Positions 6,557-13,289 of a DNA stretch of 13,289 bases are shown in pieces (position 1 is the first letter of the stretch; each line of letters opens with the position of its first letter). This DNA comes from Gammaproteobacteria bacterium (GTDB lineage: Bacteria; Pseudomonadota; Gammaproteobacteria; Competibacterales; Competibacteraceae), in assembly GCA_003562535.1 (NCBI GenBank), contig PWUP01000037.1:1-13289 (forward strand). Reading direction: 5' to 3'. Position numbers and translations under genes: made by a program. The notes beneath the pieces are model-generated. The model ran no database searches. It saw only the letters and a program-made list of their open reading frames with translations, and was not told the DNA's origin.

Positions 6557-7530
6557 TACGGCAAGAGTACCGTTGAACCCACCGTTTCACGCGCGGCTAA
6601 TGCCCGTTGAGCCGCCGCGGCTTCTTGCAGCGGGAAGCGCTGGCGGACTGCGATGCTGACTACCCCGCTGGCCACCACGGCAAACAGCTCAGCCGCTGCC
6701 GCCAACAGCGCCTCACGGGTCGGCACATAAGCCGCCAACACCGGTCGGGTTAAATACAACGAGCCTTTTTGCGCTAACACCAACGGGGCTACCGGTTCCA
6801 CCGCACCGGAGGCATTACCGAACGACACCATCATGCCACGGGGACGCAGACTGTCCAAAGAACCCGACCACGTCGCCCGGCCAACCGAGTCATAGACCAC
6901 CGCCACCCCTGCACCATCAGTCAGTGCCTTCACCCGCTCTGGAACACTTTCACGGGTGTAGAGAATGGTATGATCACAGCCATTAGCCTGAGCTAATTCG
7001 GCTTTGGCCTCAGTGCTCACCGTACCGATGACTGTAGCACCTAAATGTTGCAACCATTGACAGGCGATCAGACCCACGCCACCCGCTGCGGCATGAAACA
7101 ATACCGTCTCACCCGGCTGCACCGGATAAGTCTGGCGGATCAGATACTGGGCGGTCAGACCTTGCAGTAACATGGCCGCTGCCTGCTGATCATCGATAGC
7201 GTCGGGTAATGGGATTAAATGACGTACTGGCATAATCCGGGCTTGAGCGTAGGCTCCGATCGGTCCGGTGCAACTGCCCACCCGATCGCCGATGTTAAGC
7301 ACCTTGACCCCCTCGCCTACAGCTTCAACCACACCAACGGCCTCATTGCCTAAACTGCTCGGCAAGGCTAAAGGGTACAAACCGGTGCGTTGATAAATTT
7401 CAATAAAATTAAGACCGATTGCCGTATGACGCACTCGAACTTCGCCCGGACCGGGATCACCAACCGCCACAGATTCCCAGCGTAATACTTCAGGTCCACC
7501 GTATTCATGAATGCGAATTGCGCAGCTCAT
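6556..7530 (-). CDS. NADPH:quinone oxidoreductase, zinc-independent MDR family
   Basis: This 324-residue cytoplasmic member of the medium-chain dehydrogenase/reductase superfamily closely resembles E. coli QorA, which reduces quinones with NADPH. The catalytic-domain signature GLNFIEIYQRTGLYP is at 39-53. The Rossmann fold carries HAAAGGVGLIACQWL at 146-160, the A/G-x-x-G-x-x-G cofactor loop. The cysteine and histidine ligands of zinc alcohol dehydrogenases are absent, as expected for this subgroup. The start is set at ATG 7530 because AGGAGG lies seven nucleotides upstream (7543-7538). A longer frame from TTG 7548 would place that ribosome site inside the gene. It is the first gene of a likely three-gene transcript with the comF-like and GGT-like genes, and it is divergent from rppH. 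The physiological substrate cannot be read from the sequence. Confidence 0.92.
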   Translation of the reverse strand: MSCAIRIHEYGGPEVLRWESVAVGDPGPGEVRVRHTAIGLNFIEIYQRTGLYPLALPSSLGNEAVGVVEAVGEGVKVLNIGDRVGSCTGPIGAYAQARIMPVRHLIPLPDAIDDQQAAAMLLQGLTAQYLIRQTYPVQPGETVLFHAAAGGVGLIACQWLQHLGATVIGTVSTEAKAELAQANGCDHTILYTRESVPERVKALTDGAGVAVVYDSVGRATWSGSLDSLRPRGMMVSFGNASGAVEPVAPLVLAQKGSLYLTRPVLAAYVPTREALLAAAAELFAVVASGVVSIAVRQRFPLQEAAAAQRALAARETVGSTVLLP

Positions 7531-7607
7531 AACAATTCCTCCTAGCAAGATGCTTCGGGTTATGGAAAAATAAAGCTAATTGTAACCTTAAATGAACGTA
7601 AAATTTC

Positions 7608-8180
7608 GTGATCGACTCGGAGGGTTATCGGGCTAACGTCGGTATTATTTTGTGCAACACAGATCGTCAATTGCTCTGGGCTAAGCGAATTCGCCAACGA
7701 TCTTGGCAATTCCCCCAAGGTGGCATCCATTCCCATGAGACGCCGGAAGATGCCATGTATCGTGAATTGAGCGAGGAAATCGGACTGCTGCCTGAGCATG
7801 TTGAGGTCATGGGGTGCACACGCGGTTGGCTGCGCTACCAAATTCCACAGCATCTGGTGCGCCGTCACAGTAAACCGACCTGCATTGGCCAAAAACAGGT
7901 GTGGTATCTGCTGCGTATGGTGGGATCGGAATCCGATGTTCGCCTTAACGCTAGCGGTCACCCCGAATTTGACTATTGGCGCTGGGTAGATTATTGGTAT
8001 CCGGCGCGTGCCGTCGTGGCGTTTAAACGCCCGGTGTACCTACGCGCCTTGCAAGAACTCGCCCCATTGCTATTTCCCAATAATGTCGGCATGATGACGC
8101 CACCCGTTAACGGTCAACGCTCGAAATCTCGTTCACGGCGTTCACGGCGCAACACCTCGTCGTCTTCACCTTCCCGTTAA
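7608..8180 (+). CDS. rppH: RNA pyrophosphohydrolase (Nudix)
   Basis: RppH removes pyrophosphate from the 5' end of triphosphorylated RNA, which exposes transcripts to RNase E. The Nudix box G-x5-E-x7-REUXEEXGU is complete at residues 38-60 (Gly38, Glu44, Arg52, Glu53, Glu56, Glu57, Gly59). The flanks match E. coli RppH: IDSEGYRANVGI, SWQFPQGGI, and KPTCIGQKQVWYLL further on. The start is GTG at 7608, placed by alignment with the E. coli MIDDDGYRPNVG start; no clear Shine-Dalgarno precedes it. The protein is 190 residues and ends in a low-complexity Arg/Ser tail (from about residue 170). ptsP starts 19 nt downstream, as in the E. coli rppH-ptsP operon. No confident promoter was recognised in the 77-bp gap to the divergent oxidoreductase gene. 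Confidence 0.96.
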   Translation: MIDSEGYRANVGIILCNTDRQLLWAKRIRQRSWQFPQGGIHSHETPEDAMYRELSEEIGLLPEHVEVMGCTRGWLRYQIPQHLVRRHSKPTCIGQKQVWYLLRMVGSESDVRLNASGHPEFDYWRWVDYWYPARAVVAFKRPVYLRALQELAPLLFPNNVGMMTPPVNGQRSKSRSRRSRRNTSSSSPSR

Positions 8181-8199
8181 CCAGCCATATTGCTTGCTT

Positions 8200-10464
8200 A
8201 TGCTTGAATCTTTGCGACGCATTGTCCACGAAGTCAATGCGGCTCATAACCTCGACGAAGCGTTAACGCTGATTGTCGATCGAGTCAAACCGGTCATGCA
8301 GGCGGATGTCTGCTCGGTGTATCTCACTGACCCCGAAACTGGCGAGCATGTCCTGATGGAAACTGACGGACTGCGACCCAGTGCGGTGGGGCGCGTGCGC
8401 CTGCTGCCTGATCAAGGCTTGGTGGGGCTGGTCGCCAGCCGTGCTGAGCCAATTAATCTCGATAATGCCCCCGGACATCCTAATTTTCAATTCATTGCCA
8501 GTACTGGTGAAGCCCCCTTTCATGGTTTTCTCGGTGTGCCGATTATCCGGCGGGGCACCACACTTGGTGTATTGGTGGTGCAACAACGTGAAGCACGGCG
8601 CTACACTGGTGATGAAGAGTCCTTTTTGGCCACCTTGGCGGCACAACTCGCCGGCTCGATCAGCCTAGCGGAAGTCCGCCAGCGCCTAGAACGCTTAGAT
8701 ACCGGCACCCTGATCGGCACAGTGTTTCTAGAAGGCGTCGCGAGTACCCGTGGTTTAGGGATTGGTGAAGCTGTGGTGGTATTTCCCGATGCGGCGTTGG
8801 ATGCCGTACCCGATAAACACGTCAGCGATCCCGAAGCTGAGATCGAACGGTTTAATCAAGCGGTTAGTGCCGAAGTGGCTGAGTTGAAAAAACTCGGCGA
8901 TCAATTGGCTGATGTGCTCTCGGCAAGCGACCGGGCCTTATTCGATGCCTATGCCTTGTTACTCAGCAGCGACAGTTTGGTTGAAGGTACAGTTACTCGG
9001 ATTCGCCAAGGCATTTGGGCACCGGCGGCTCTACGGCACACCATCAGCGAGTTTGCCAATGTTTTTGAGGAAATGGATGATGATTATTTAGCGGATCGAG
9101 CGGCAGACATTCGTGATTTAGGCCGCCGCTTGCTCGAACGACTCCAACAAACCGCCGGACGTGAACGTCACTACCCAGAACGGACTGTACTCATGGGGGA
9201 AGAAATCAGCGTCTCCCAATTTCTAGAAGTCCCCCAAGATCGTCTGGTCGGCTTGGTATCGGTTCATGGAACCAGCGCCTCCCATGTTGCATTGCTGGCT
9301 CGTGGGCTGTCTATTCCCGCCGTATTTGGACTGCAATCCGCCCCATTGGATCGACTCAATGGCCGTCAGGTGGTGGTGGATGGCTACTCTGCCCGAGTGT
9401 GTGTCCATCCAGGCCCCACACTGATTGAACAATATCGGCGCCTCGCGAAAGAAGAAGCCGAACTCTCGCATGAATTAGAAGCCCTGCTCGACCAACCCGC
9501 CATCACGACGGATGGCCATGACTACCGCTTATTAGCGAATGCAGGGCTACATGCCGATGTGGCCGCTGCCCGTGAACGCCGTGCGCAAGGCATCGGTCTA
9601 TACCGTTCAGAACTGCATTTCTATTTGCGTGACCGTTTTCCCGGCGAAGATGAACAAACGGCAACCTATCGCCGCGTCTTGCAAACTATGGCACCCGCTC
9701 CGGTCACACTGCGAACCCTCGATATCGGTGGCGACAAACCTCTGCCTTATTATCCTATTAAAGAATCCAATCCCTTTTTAGGCTGGCGGGGTATTCGGAT
9801 CAGTCTCGATCAGACCGATATTTTCAAAACCCAACTCCGTGCGATGCTGAGAGCCAGCGCTGTGCATCCGAACATGGGAATTATGTTCCCGATGATCAGT
9901 TGTGTCAGCGAACTCACCCAAGCGTTAGTCGTGTTGCACGATGCTTATAGAGAGCTGATTGAAGATGGGATGCCGGTCAACTTACCACGGATCGGAATTA
10001 TGGTTGAAGTCCCATCCGCCGCTTATATGACCCGCACCTTAGCACGAATGGTGGATTTTATTGCGGTTGGCAGCAATGATTTAACCCAGTATCTACTGGC
10101 TGTGGATCGCAATAATGTTCGGGTGGCTCATCTGTACGACAGCCTGCACCCAGCGGTTTTATTCACCTTAAATCATGTGTGTCGGCAAGCGCATGCCGCC
10201 GCTCGACCGGTGAGTGTCTGCGGCGAAATGGCGGGTGACCCCGCTAGCGCTTTAATGCTGATGGGCATGGGGATCGATGCGCTGAGCATGAGCTTGGGTA
10301 ATTTGCTTAAAATCAAATGGGTTGTGCGCAGTTTCAGCTATGCTGAAACCCGCGGATTACTCAAAGAAGCCTTACAAATGGATAACGCCTCCCAAGTTCG
10401 CGCCCGTCTCAATGCGGCCTTGGATGAACGCGGTTTAGGGGGATTAGTTCGGGCTGGACGCTGA
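8200..10464 (+). CDS. ptsP: Phosphoenolpyruvate-protein phosphotransferase EI-Ntr
   Basis: PtsP is enzyme I of the nitrogen phosphotransferase system. It takes phosphate from PEP onto a histidine and hands it to NPr (PtsO), which passes it to PtsN. The 754 residues contain an N-terminal GAF sensory domain (about 1-155, with VCSVYL, DQGLVGLV and FLGVPIIRRG). The enzyme I N-terminal and swivelling His domain follows, with the phospho-accepting His362 in HGTSASHVALLARG. The PEP-binding barrel includes TLDIGGDKPLPYYP (507-520), GIMVEVPSAA (599-608), VGSNDLTQYLLAVDRNN (623-639) and Cys674 in VSVCGEMAGDP. The ATG at 8200 aligns with the E. coli start MLTRLREIV; a TTG two codons earlier is unlikely. 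No strong ribosome site is seen, so coupling to rppH is plausible. ptsO and ptsN are not in this window. Confidence 0.97.
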   Translation: MLESLRRIVHEVNAAHNLDEALTLIVDRVKPVMQADVCSVYLTDPETGEHVLMETDGLRPSAVGRVRLLPDQGLVGLVASRAEPINLDNAPGHPNFQFIASTGEAPFHGFLGVPIIRRGTTLGVLVVQQREARRYTGDEESFLATLAAQLAGSISLAEVRQRLERLDTGTLIGTVFLEGVASTRGLGIGEAVVVFPDAALDAVPDKHVSDPEAEIERFNQAVSAEVAELKKLGDQLADVLSASDRALFDAYALLLSSDSLVEGTVTRIRQGIWAPAALRHTISEFANVFEEMDDDYLADRAADIRDLGRRLLERLQQTAGRERHYPERTVLMGEEISVSQFLEVPQDRLVGLVSVHGTSASHVALLARGLSIPAVFGLQSAPLDRLNGRQVVVDGYSARVCVHPGPTLIEQYRRLAKEEAELSHELEALLDQPAITTDGHDYRLLANAGLHADVAAARERRAQGIGLYRSELHFYLRDRFPGEDEQTATYRRVLQTMAPAPVTLRTLDIGGDKPLPYYPIKESNPFLGWRGIRISLDQTDIFKTQLRAMLRASAVHPNMGIMFPMISCVSELTQALVVLHDAYRELIEDGMPVNLPRIGIMVEVPSAAYMTRTLARMVDFIAVGSNDLTQYLLAVDRNNVRVAHLYDSLHPAVLFTLNHVCRQAHAAARPVSVCGEMAGDPASALMLMGMGIDALSMSLGNLLKIKWVVRSFSYAETRGLLKEALQMDNASQVRARLNAALDERGLGGLVRAGR

Positions 10465-10467
10465 GGC

Positions 10468-10905
10468 TTACACCTGTAACCAAAACGTCACCGGCCCGTC
10501 ATTGGTCAGGCTGACCTGCATATTGGCTCCAAATACTCCGTGAGCCACTGGGTGATGCTGGCACTGGATCTGCTCAAGCAACTCATTGAATAATTGTTCA
10601 CCCTGTTGCGGTGGTGCGGCAGGGGTAAAACTTGGCCGATTACCTTTACGGGTATCGGCCGGCAAGGTGAACTGCGGCACCAGCAGCACCCCACCTTGAA
10701 TATCCTGCACGCTGAGGTTCATCCGTCCCTCGGCGTCGGCAAATACGCGGTAACTGAGCAGTCGCTGCCCCAAACGCTGCACATGGGCTGAGCGGTCATC
10801 ACGCTCTACCCCAACAAACACCAATAGCCCACGGTTGATTTCAGCAACGTTGACCTCTGCAACTTCAACCCGCGCCCAAGTAACGCGCTGCAGCAAACCA
10901 ATCAT
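10468..10905 (-). CDS. dtd: D-aminoacyl-tRNA deacylase
   Basis: Dtd hydrolyses D-amino acids (and glycine on tRNA-Ala) mischarged on tRNA and so protects translation. With the ATG at 10905 the protein is 145 residues, the same length as the E. coli enzyme, and starts MIGLLQRVTWARVEV. An upstream extension of the frame to 11034 has no family similarity and lies inside pip. The two family motifs are visible: QFTLPADT (78-85) with Thr80, and NDGPVT (135-140) with the cis Gly-Pro that gives chiral proofreading. The first motif reads PQFTL instead of the common SQFTL, so Ser77 is Pro. The start overlaps the pip stop codon as ATGA, implying coupled translation. ptsP ends three bases away on the other strand. 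Confidence 0.95.
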   Translation of the reverse strand: MIGLLQRVTWARVEVAEVNVAEINRGLLVFVGVERDDRSAHVQRLGQRLLSYRVFADAEGRMNLSVQDIQGGVLLVPQFTLPADTRKGNRPSFTPAAPPQQGEQLFNELLEQIQCQHHPVAHGVFGANMQVSLTNDGPVTFWLQV

Positions 10906-11852
10906 GCCAAACGGGCTGCCATAGTGCGGGTGGCCGTCACCAAGGCATCGACAATGCCTGGCTCCGTTGCCGCATGACCTGCGGCACCGATGACACTCAA
11001 CTCGGCATTCGGCCACACTTGATGTAAAGCCCAAGCATTATCGAATGTAGTCACCACATCGTAGCGACCGTGCACAATGGTTCCAGGAATATCGGCCAAG
11101 ACATAGGCATCCCGCAGTAATTGATCAGGCTCCAAAAAACAATCATTAACAAAATAATGCGCTTCAATCCGAGCCAAACTTAAGGCTTTGCGCGCCTCAG
11201 CAAAATGATCGACCACTTCGCGCCGCCGCTCTAGGGTCAACACCGTACCCTCCCAAACCGACCAAGCCCGAGCCGCCCGTAAACGTTCTAATTCATCATC
11301 ACCGGTTAAACGCCGGTAATACGCATGGAGCAAATCGCCACGTTCCAGTTCAGGAATCGGTGCGATAAAGGCTTCCCAAGCGTCAGGAAACAGACGGCAA
11401 GCGCCTTCCTGATAAAACCAACGAATGTCACGGGGACGACCAAGAAAAATGCCTCTAAGAATCAATCCGCTGACTCGTTCTGGATGCGTCTGGGCATAGG
11501 TCAAGGCTAAGGTAGACCCCCAAGAACCTCCGAAAACCACCCAGCGCTCAATACCCAATGCCGTGCGAATCGCTTCAATATCGGCAATCAGATGGGCTGT
11601 GGTGTTATCCGTCAAATCCGCATGCGGGGTCGAGCGTCCACACCCACGCTGGTCAAATAACACAATGCGATAGCGTTCAGGATCAAAAAACCGCCGATGT
11701 ACCGGGTCACACCCCCCTCCCGGCCCACCATGGAGAAATAATGCGGGCAGGCCATCAAGATAACCACATTCCTCCACATATAAGGTATGGCGGGCATCAA
11801 CCGGCAATTCACGGGTTGCATAAGGCTGGATACTCGGATACAGCGTCTGCAT
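10902..11852 (-). CDS. pip: Proline iminopeptidase
   Basis: This alpha/beta-hydrolase (peptidase family S33) releases N-terminal proline from peptides. It is probably cytoplasmic, since no signal peptide is seen. The oxyanion-hole motif HGGPGGG is at 41-47 and the nucleophile elbow GGSWGS at 108-113 with Ser110. The likely remaining triad residues are Asp265 (HGRYDVVT) and His293 (GAAGHAATE). FDQRGCGRSTPH (66-77) is also typical. I placed the start at ATG 11852, preceded by AGAGG at five nucleotides, giving the usual 316 residues (MQTLYPSIQPYATREL). A GTG at 11888 would add 12 residues with no support. Its stop overlaps the dtd start. The rluC stop codon is 99 nt upstream, so pip-dtd may be read from rluC or from a promoter in that gap. 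Confidence 0.95.
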   Translation of the reverse strand: MQTLYPSIQPYATRELPVDARHTLYVEECGYLDGLPALFLHGGPGGGCDPVHRRFFDPERYRIVLFDQRGCGRSTPHADLTDNTTAHLIADIEAIRTALGIERWVVFGGSWGSTLALTYAQTHPERVSGLILRGIFLGRPRDIRWFYQEGACRLFPDAWEAFIAPIPELERGDLLHAYYRRLTGDDELERLRAARAWSVWEGTVLTLERRREVVDHFAEARKALSLARIEAHYFVNDCFLEPDQLLRDAYVLADIPGTIVHGRYDVVTTFDNAWALHQVWPNAELSVIGAAGHAATEPGIVDALVTATRTMAARLA

Positions 11853-11870
11853 AAAAACCTCTGTTAAATG

Positions 11871-11889
11871 TGTGTTCAGGGATAACACA
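11871..11889 (-). promoter_or_regulatory. Inverted repeat upstream of pip, possible operator
   Basis: TGTGTT and AACACA form a perfect 6-bp inverted repeat around a 7-nt spacer (TGTGTTATCCCTGAACACA on the minus strand). It lies 19 nt before the pip start codon, just ahead of its ribosome site. It could bind a dimeric regulator or fold in the mRNA. No known consensus was recognised. Confidence 0.25.
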
Positions 11890-11914
11890 GTAACAAAACC
11901 ACCCTGAGTGCGCT

Positions 11915-11940
11915 AATCCAAACTGTTGCAACACCGGATT
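11915..11940. repeat. Palindrome between rluC and pip
   Basis: A perfect 10-bp palindrome TGTTGCAACA (11924-11933) is flanked by a second inverted pair, AATCC at 11915-11919 and GGATT at 11936-11940. In RNA this would give an interrupted stem with almost no loop, so an operator is as likely as a hairpin. No T-run follows in either direction, which argues against an intrinsic terminator. Confidence 0.3.
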
Positions 11941-11951
11941 CAACGCTGGGG

Positions 11952-12929
11952 CTATGGTGCAGCAAGCACCTGATCCAATACCGTTTGCAGGGTCGTATCC
12001 AGCGGAGCACTCGCGGCCAGCTCACGGCCTTCCCAGTCAAGGCTGACACTATGAGCGTGTAAAAATAATCGTGATAATCCCTGAGTTTTCAACCAGCGGT
12101 TCAATTCACGATCACCGTATTTGGTATCTCCAGCAATCGGATGACCCAGCGCAGCAGCATGAACTCGAATCTGATGGGTTCGCCCAGTAGCGAGCTGTGC
12201 TTCTAACCAAGACACGCGCTGAGCGATGGTTAAGGGGCGAAACCGAGTGTGCGCCCGCCGCCCCTGTTCGCTGACCACTACTCGGCGCTCGCCGCCTTGC
12301 AGCACATTTTTATCCAAGGATAACTCCACCGTCTTGTGGCCATGTTGCCAGTGTCCGGCCACCAGCAATAAATAGCGTTTGTCCACCGCGCCCGTCCGCA
12401 AAGCCGCGTGCCAACGTCGCAGGGCTTGGGCAGTTTTAGCCACTAATAAACACCCGCTGGTCTCCCGATCCAAGCGATGCACCAACTCCAAAAAAGCCTG
12501 CTGGGGACGCAAAAACCGCAGAGCTTCAATCACCCCATAGTCTAAACCGCTGCCCTTGTGTACGGCCAGACCACTGGGCTTATTGAGCACCAGTACCTCA
12601 GCGTCTTCATGCACAACAGCCTGTGCTAACTCATCCAGCACCCGATCCGGCGGTCGTCGTGGTGACTCTTGCACTGCCATTCTCAGCGGCGGCAGCCGGA
12701 GCGTATCACCGGCTTGCACTCGATAATCGGGCTTGATCCGCGCTCCATTAATCCGCACCTCACCTTTGCGGAGAATCCGATAAATCCGGCTACGCGGCAC
12801 ACCGCGCAATACCCGCAACAGGTAGTTATCAATGCGTTGACCCGCATGTACGGAATCGATAGCGATCATTTGCACACTGTGGGAGGTGTGCAGTAGATCA
12901 GCAGAGGGGGCAGGAGATTGTGAGGTCAT
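11952..12929 (-). CDS. rluC: 23S rRNA pseudouridine synthase RluC
   Basis: RluC converts uridines 955, 2504 and 2580 of 23S rRNA (E. coli numbering) to pseudouridine. The 325 residues start with an S4 RNA-binding domain (about 31-80: QRIDNYLLRV, RSRIYRILRKGEVRING, VQAGD). The RsuA/RluA catalytic domain follows, with HRLDRETSGCLLVAKT at 151-166, in which Asp154 is the invariant catalytic residue, and the downstream RTHQIRVHAAALGHPIAGD segment. YRILRKGEVR and the GVIEALRFLRP stretch match RluC better than RluD. In E. coli the gene is divergent from rne; here the DNA upstream is IS-like instead. The ATG at 12929 gives the expected length. No Shine-Dalgarno is visible, and an internal ATG at residue 21 is possible but less likely. 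Confidence 0.94.
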   Translation of the reverse strand: MTSQSPAPSADLLHTSHSVQMIAIDSVHAGQRIDNYLLRVLRGVPRSRIYRILRKGEVRINGARIKPDYRVQAGDTLRLPPLRMAVQESPRRPPDRVLDELAQAVVHEDAEVLVLNKPSGLAVHKGSGLDYGVIEALRFLRPQQAFLELVHRLDRETSGCLLVAKTAQALRRWHAALRTGAVDKRYLLLVAGHWQHGHKTVELSLDKNVLQGGERRVVVSEQGRRAHTRFRPLTIAQRVSWLEAQLATGRTHQIRVHAAALGHPIAGDTKYGDRELNRWLKTQGLSRLFLHAHSVSLDWEGRELAASAPLDTTLQTVLDQVLAAP

Positions 12930-13012
12930 GCACGTTAGTTAAGTCGTATCCATAAAACGGTTCATGCTAGCACAGGTTGCTGAGTAGCGATTAACCCGGC
13001 ATATAAATAGAT

Positions 13013-13124
13013 GGTGGTGTTTCAAAAAAGCGAGACGGTTATGGCGTTAATGGAAGTTGCCTGCCCATTTTGTGTAAGCACTGATGTTGTAAAACGTGGA
13101 CTCACATCAAACGGCAAACCGCGT
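13013..13124 (+). mobile_element. Left-end fragment of an IS1-family insertion sequence
   Basis: GGTGGTGTTTCAAAAAAGCG at 13013-13032 resembles the terminal inverted repeat of IS1-family elements, which often begin GGTRRTG. It sits just before an InsA-like reading frame. The neighbouring bases AAATAGAT (13005-13012) could be one copy of an 8-bp target duplication, but the right end is not in the window. The element is recognisable only to about 13124, where the similarity stops abruptly at the junction with another transposase sequence. Confidence 0.5.
13041..13124 (+). pseudogene. IS1-type InsA, truncated after 28 codons
   Basis: The frame reads MALMEVACPFC, then STDVVKRGLTSNGKPR. It matches the start of the IS1-family InsA protein: a CPxC half zinc finger followed by V-V-K-x-G and N-G-K-x-R. 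InsA binds the IS ends and supplies the N-terminal part of the frameshifted transposase. The expected continuation (aromatic residue, then Cys-x2-Cys to close the finger) is missing, so the zinc finger cannot form. A weak GAG lies before the ATG. The frame stays open across the junction into the next sequence, giving a chimeric ORF. The family assignment rests on motif pattern only. Confidence 0.5.
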
Positions 13125-13289
13125 ATGGTGAACGAAATACCAAATGGGTGCAACCTGCCGAGCGCGCCTCAGCTCACCGACCAGTGCCCGACCCTAATGA
13201 ACTCGCTTCAGGAGATCGTGACCTTCGTCGAGGACGGGCTGGAACACGAAACCGCCACCCATGAGGTTGAACAAGGGGTGTTGACGCGG
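13125..13289 (+). CDS. Putative transposase N-terminus, ISKra4-like (runs off window)
   Basis: From ATG 13125 the frame is open to the window end (55 codons), beginning MVNEIPNGCNLPSAPQLTDQ. The later stretch, with FVEDGLEHE and HEVEQGVLTR, resembles the acidic helical N-terminus of ISKra4-family transposases as I remember them. ISLre2-type proteins begin in a similar way. No Shine-Dalgarno stands before this ATG, and it is in frame with the truncated InsA upstream. Translation from 13041 would therefore make a fusion. Catalytic residues, if present, lie beyond the edge. The assignment is tentative. Confidence 0.4.
   Translation, partial: MVNEIPNGCNLPSAPQLTDQCPTLMNSLQEIVTFVEDGLEHETATHEVEQGVLTR

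Noticed and set aside
7531..7548. TTG start for the quinone oxidoreductase
   Set aside because: It would put the strong AGGAGG inside the coding region. The ATG at 7530 is correctly spaced from it.
7531..7607. Promoters for the divergent oxidoreductase gene and rppH
   Set aside because: The region is AT-rich with hexamers such as TACAAT on the minus strand, but no pair at 15-19 nt spacing has a credible -35.
7560..7961. Minus-strand 133-codon open frame over rppH
   Set aside because: It is antisense to a well-supported Nudix gene and shows no recognisable domain.
8263..8646. Minus-strand 127-codon open frame over ptsP
   Set aside because: It is a shadow of the GAF-domain coding region, with no recognisable motif.
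10440..10480. Bidirectional terminator between ptsP and dtd
   Set aside because: The genes are three bases apart and no stem with flanking A/T runs was seen.
10906..11034. Upstream extension of dtd by 43 residues
   Set aside because: It lies fully inside pip in another frame and has no similarity to Dtd. The ATG at 10905 gives exactly 145 residues.
1..13289. CRISPR arrays, tRNA, rRNA, phage or defence genes
   Set aside because: No regularly spaced repeats, cloverleaf-like sequence or matching protein families were noticed on either strand.

Overview
The window looks like a chromosomal segment of a gammaproteobacterium. Three gene pairs match the arrangement known from Escherichia coli: rhlB divergent from trxA-rho, rppH followed by ptsP, and an RluC whose sequence follows the enterobacterial protein closely. 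The genus cannot be fixed from this sequence. Almost all of the DNA encodes housekeeping proteins. The exceptions are a possible regulator of unknown targets and insertion-sequence debris at the right edge.

Layout, left to right. Positions 1-1116 (minus strand) hold the 5' part of rho (cut by the window edge) downstream of trxA. A 366-bp divergent region follows, with a good sigma-70-type promoter facing rhlB. rhlB (plus, 1483-2742) ends directly against the stop codon of a convergent FHA-domain sigma-54 activator (minus, 2743-4092). Upstream of that regulator on the minus strand lies a compact cluster: quinone oxidoreductase-like gene, comF-like gene, cytoplasmic gamma-glutamyltransferase-like gene (7530 down to 4185). 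Its first two genes overlap at TAATG. Divergent from it is the plus-strand pair rppH-ptsP (7608-10464). ptsP converges with dtd. dtd lies downstream of pip with an ATGA overlap, and rluC lies upstream of pip (minus, 12929 down to 10468). The last 277 bp (13013-13289) look like the left end of an IS1-family element. It is broken after 28 codons and joined in frame to the start of a different, probably ISKra4-type, transposase.

How the genes relate: RhlB, Rho and thioredoxin form the conserved RNA-metabolism and redox neighbourhood. RppH converts 5'-triphosphate RNA to 5'-monophosphate, which feeds RNase E decay. EI-Ntr (PtsP) starts the nitrogen phosphotransfer chain. RluC and Dtd serve the ribosome and tRNA quality control. 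Pip and the GGT-like enzyme process peptides or gamma-glutamyl compounds. I found no CRISPR array, tRNA, rRNA, prophage or defence system. The most notable non-routine items are the in-frame IS chimera at the right edge, a leader hairpin with a nine-codon mini-ORF overlapping the rho start, and the orphan FHA-sigma-54 regulator.
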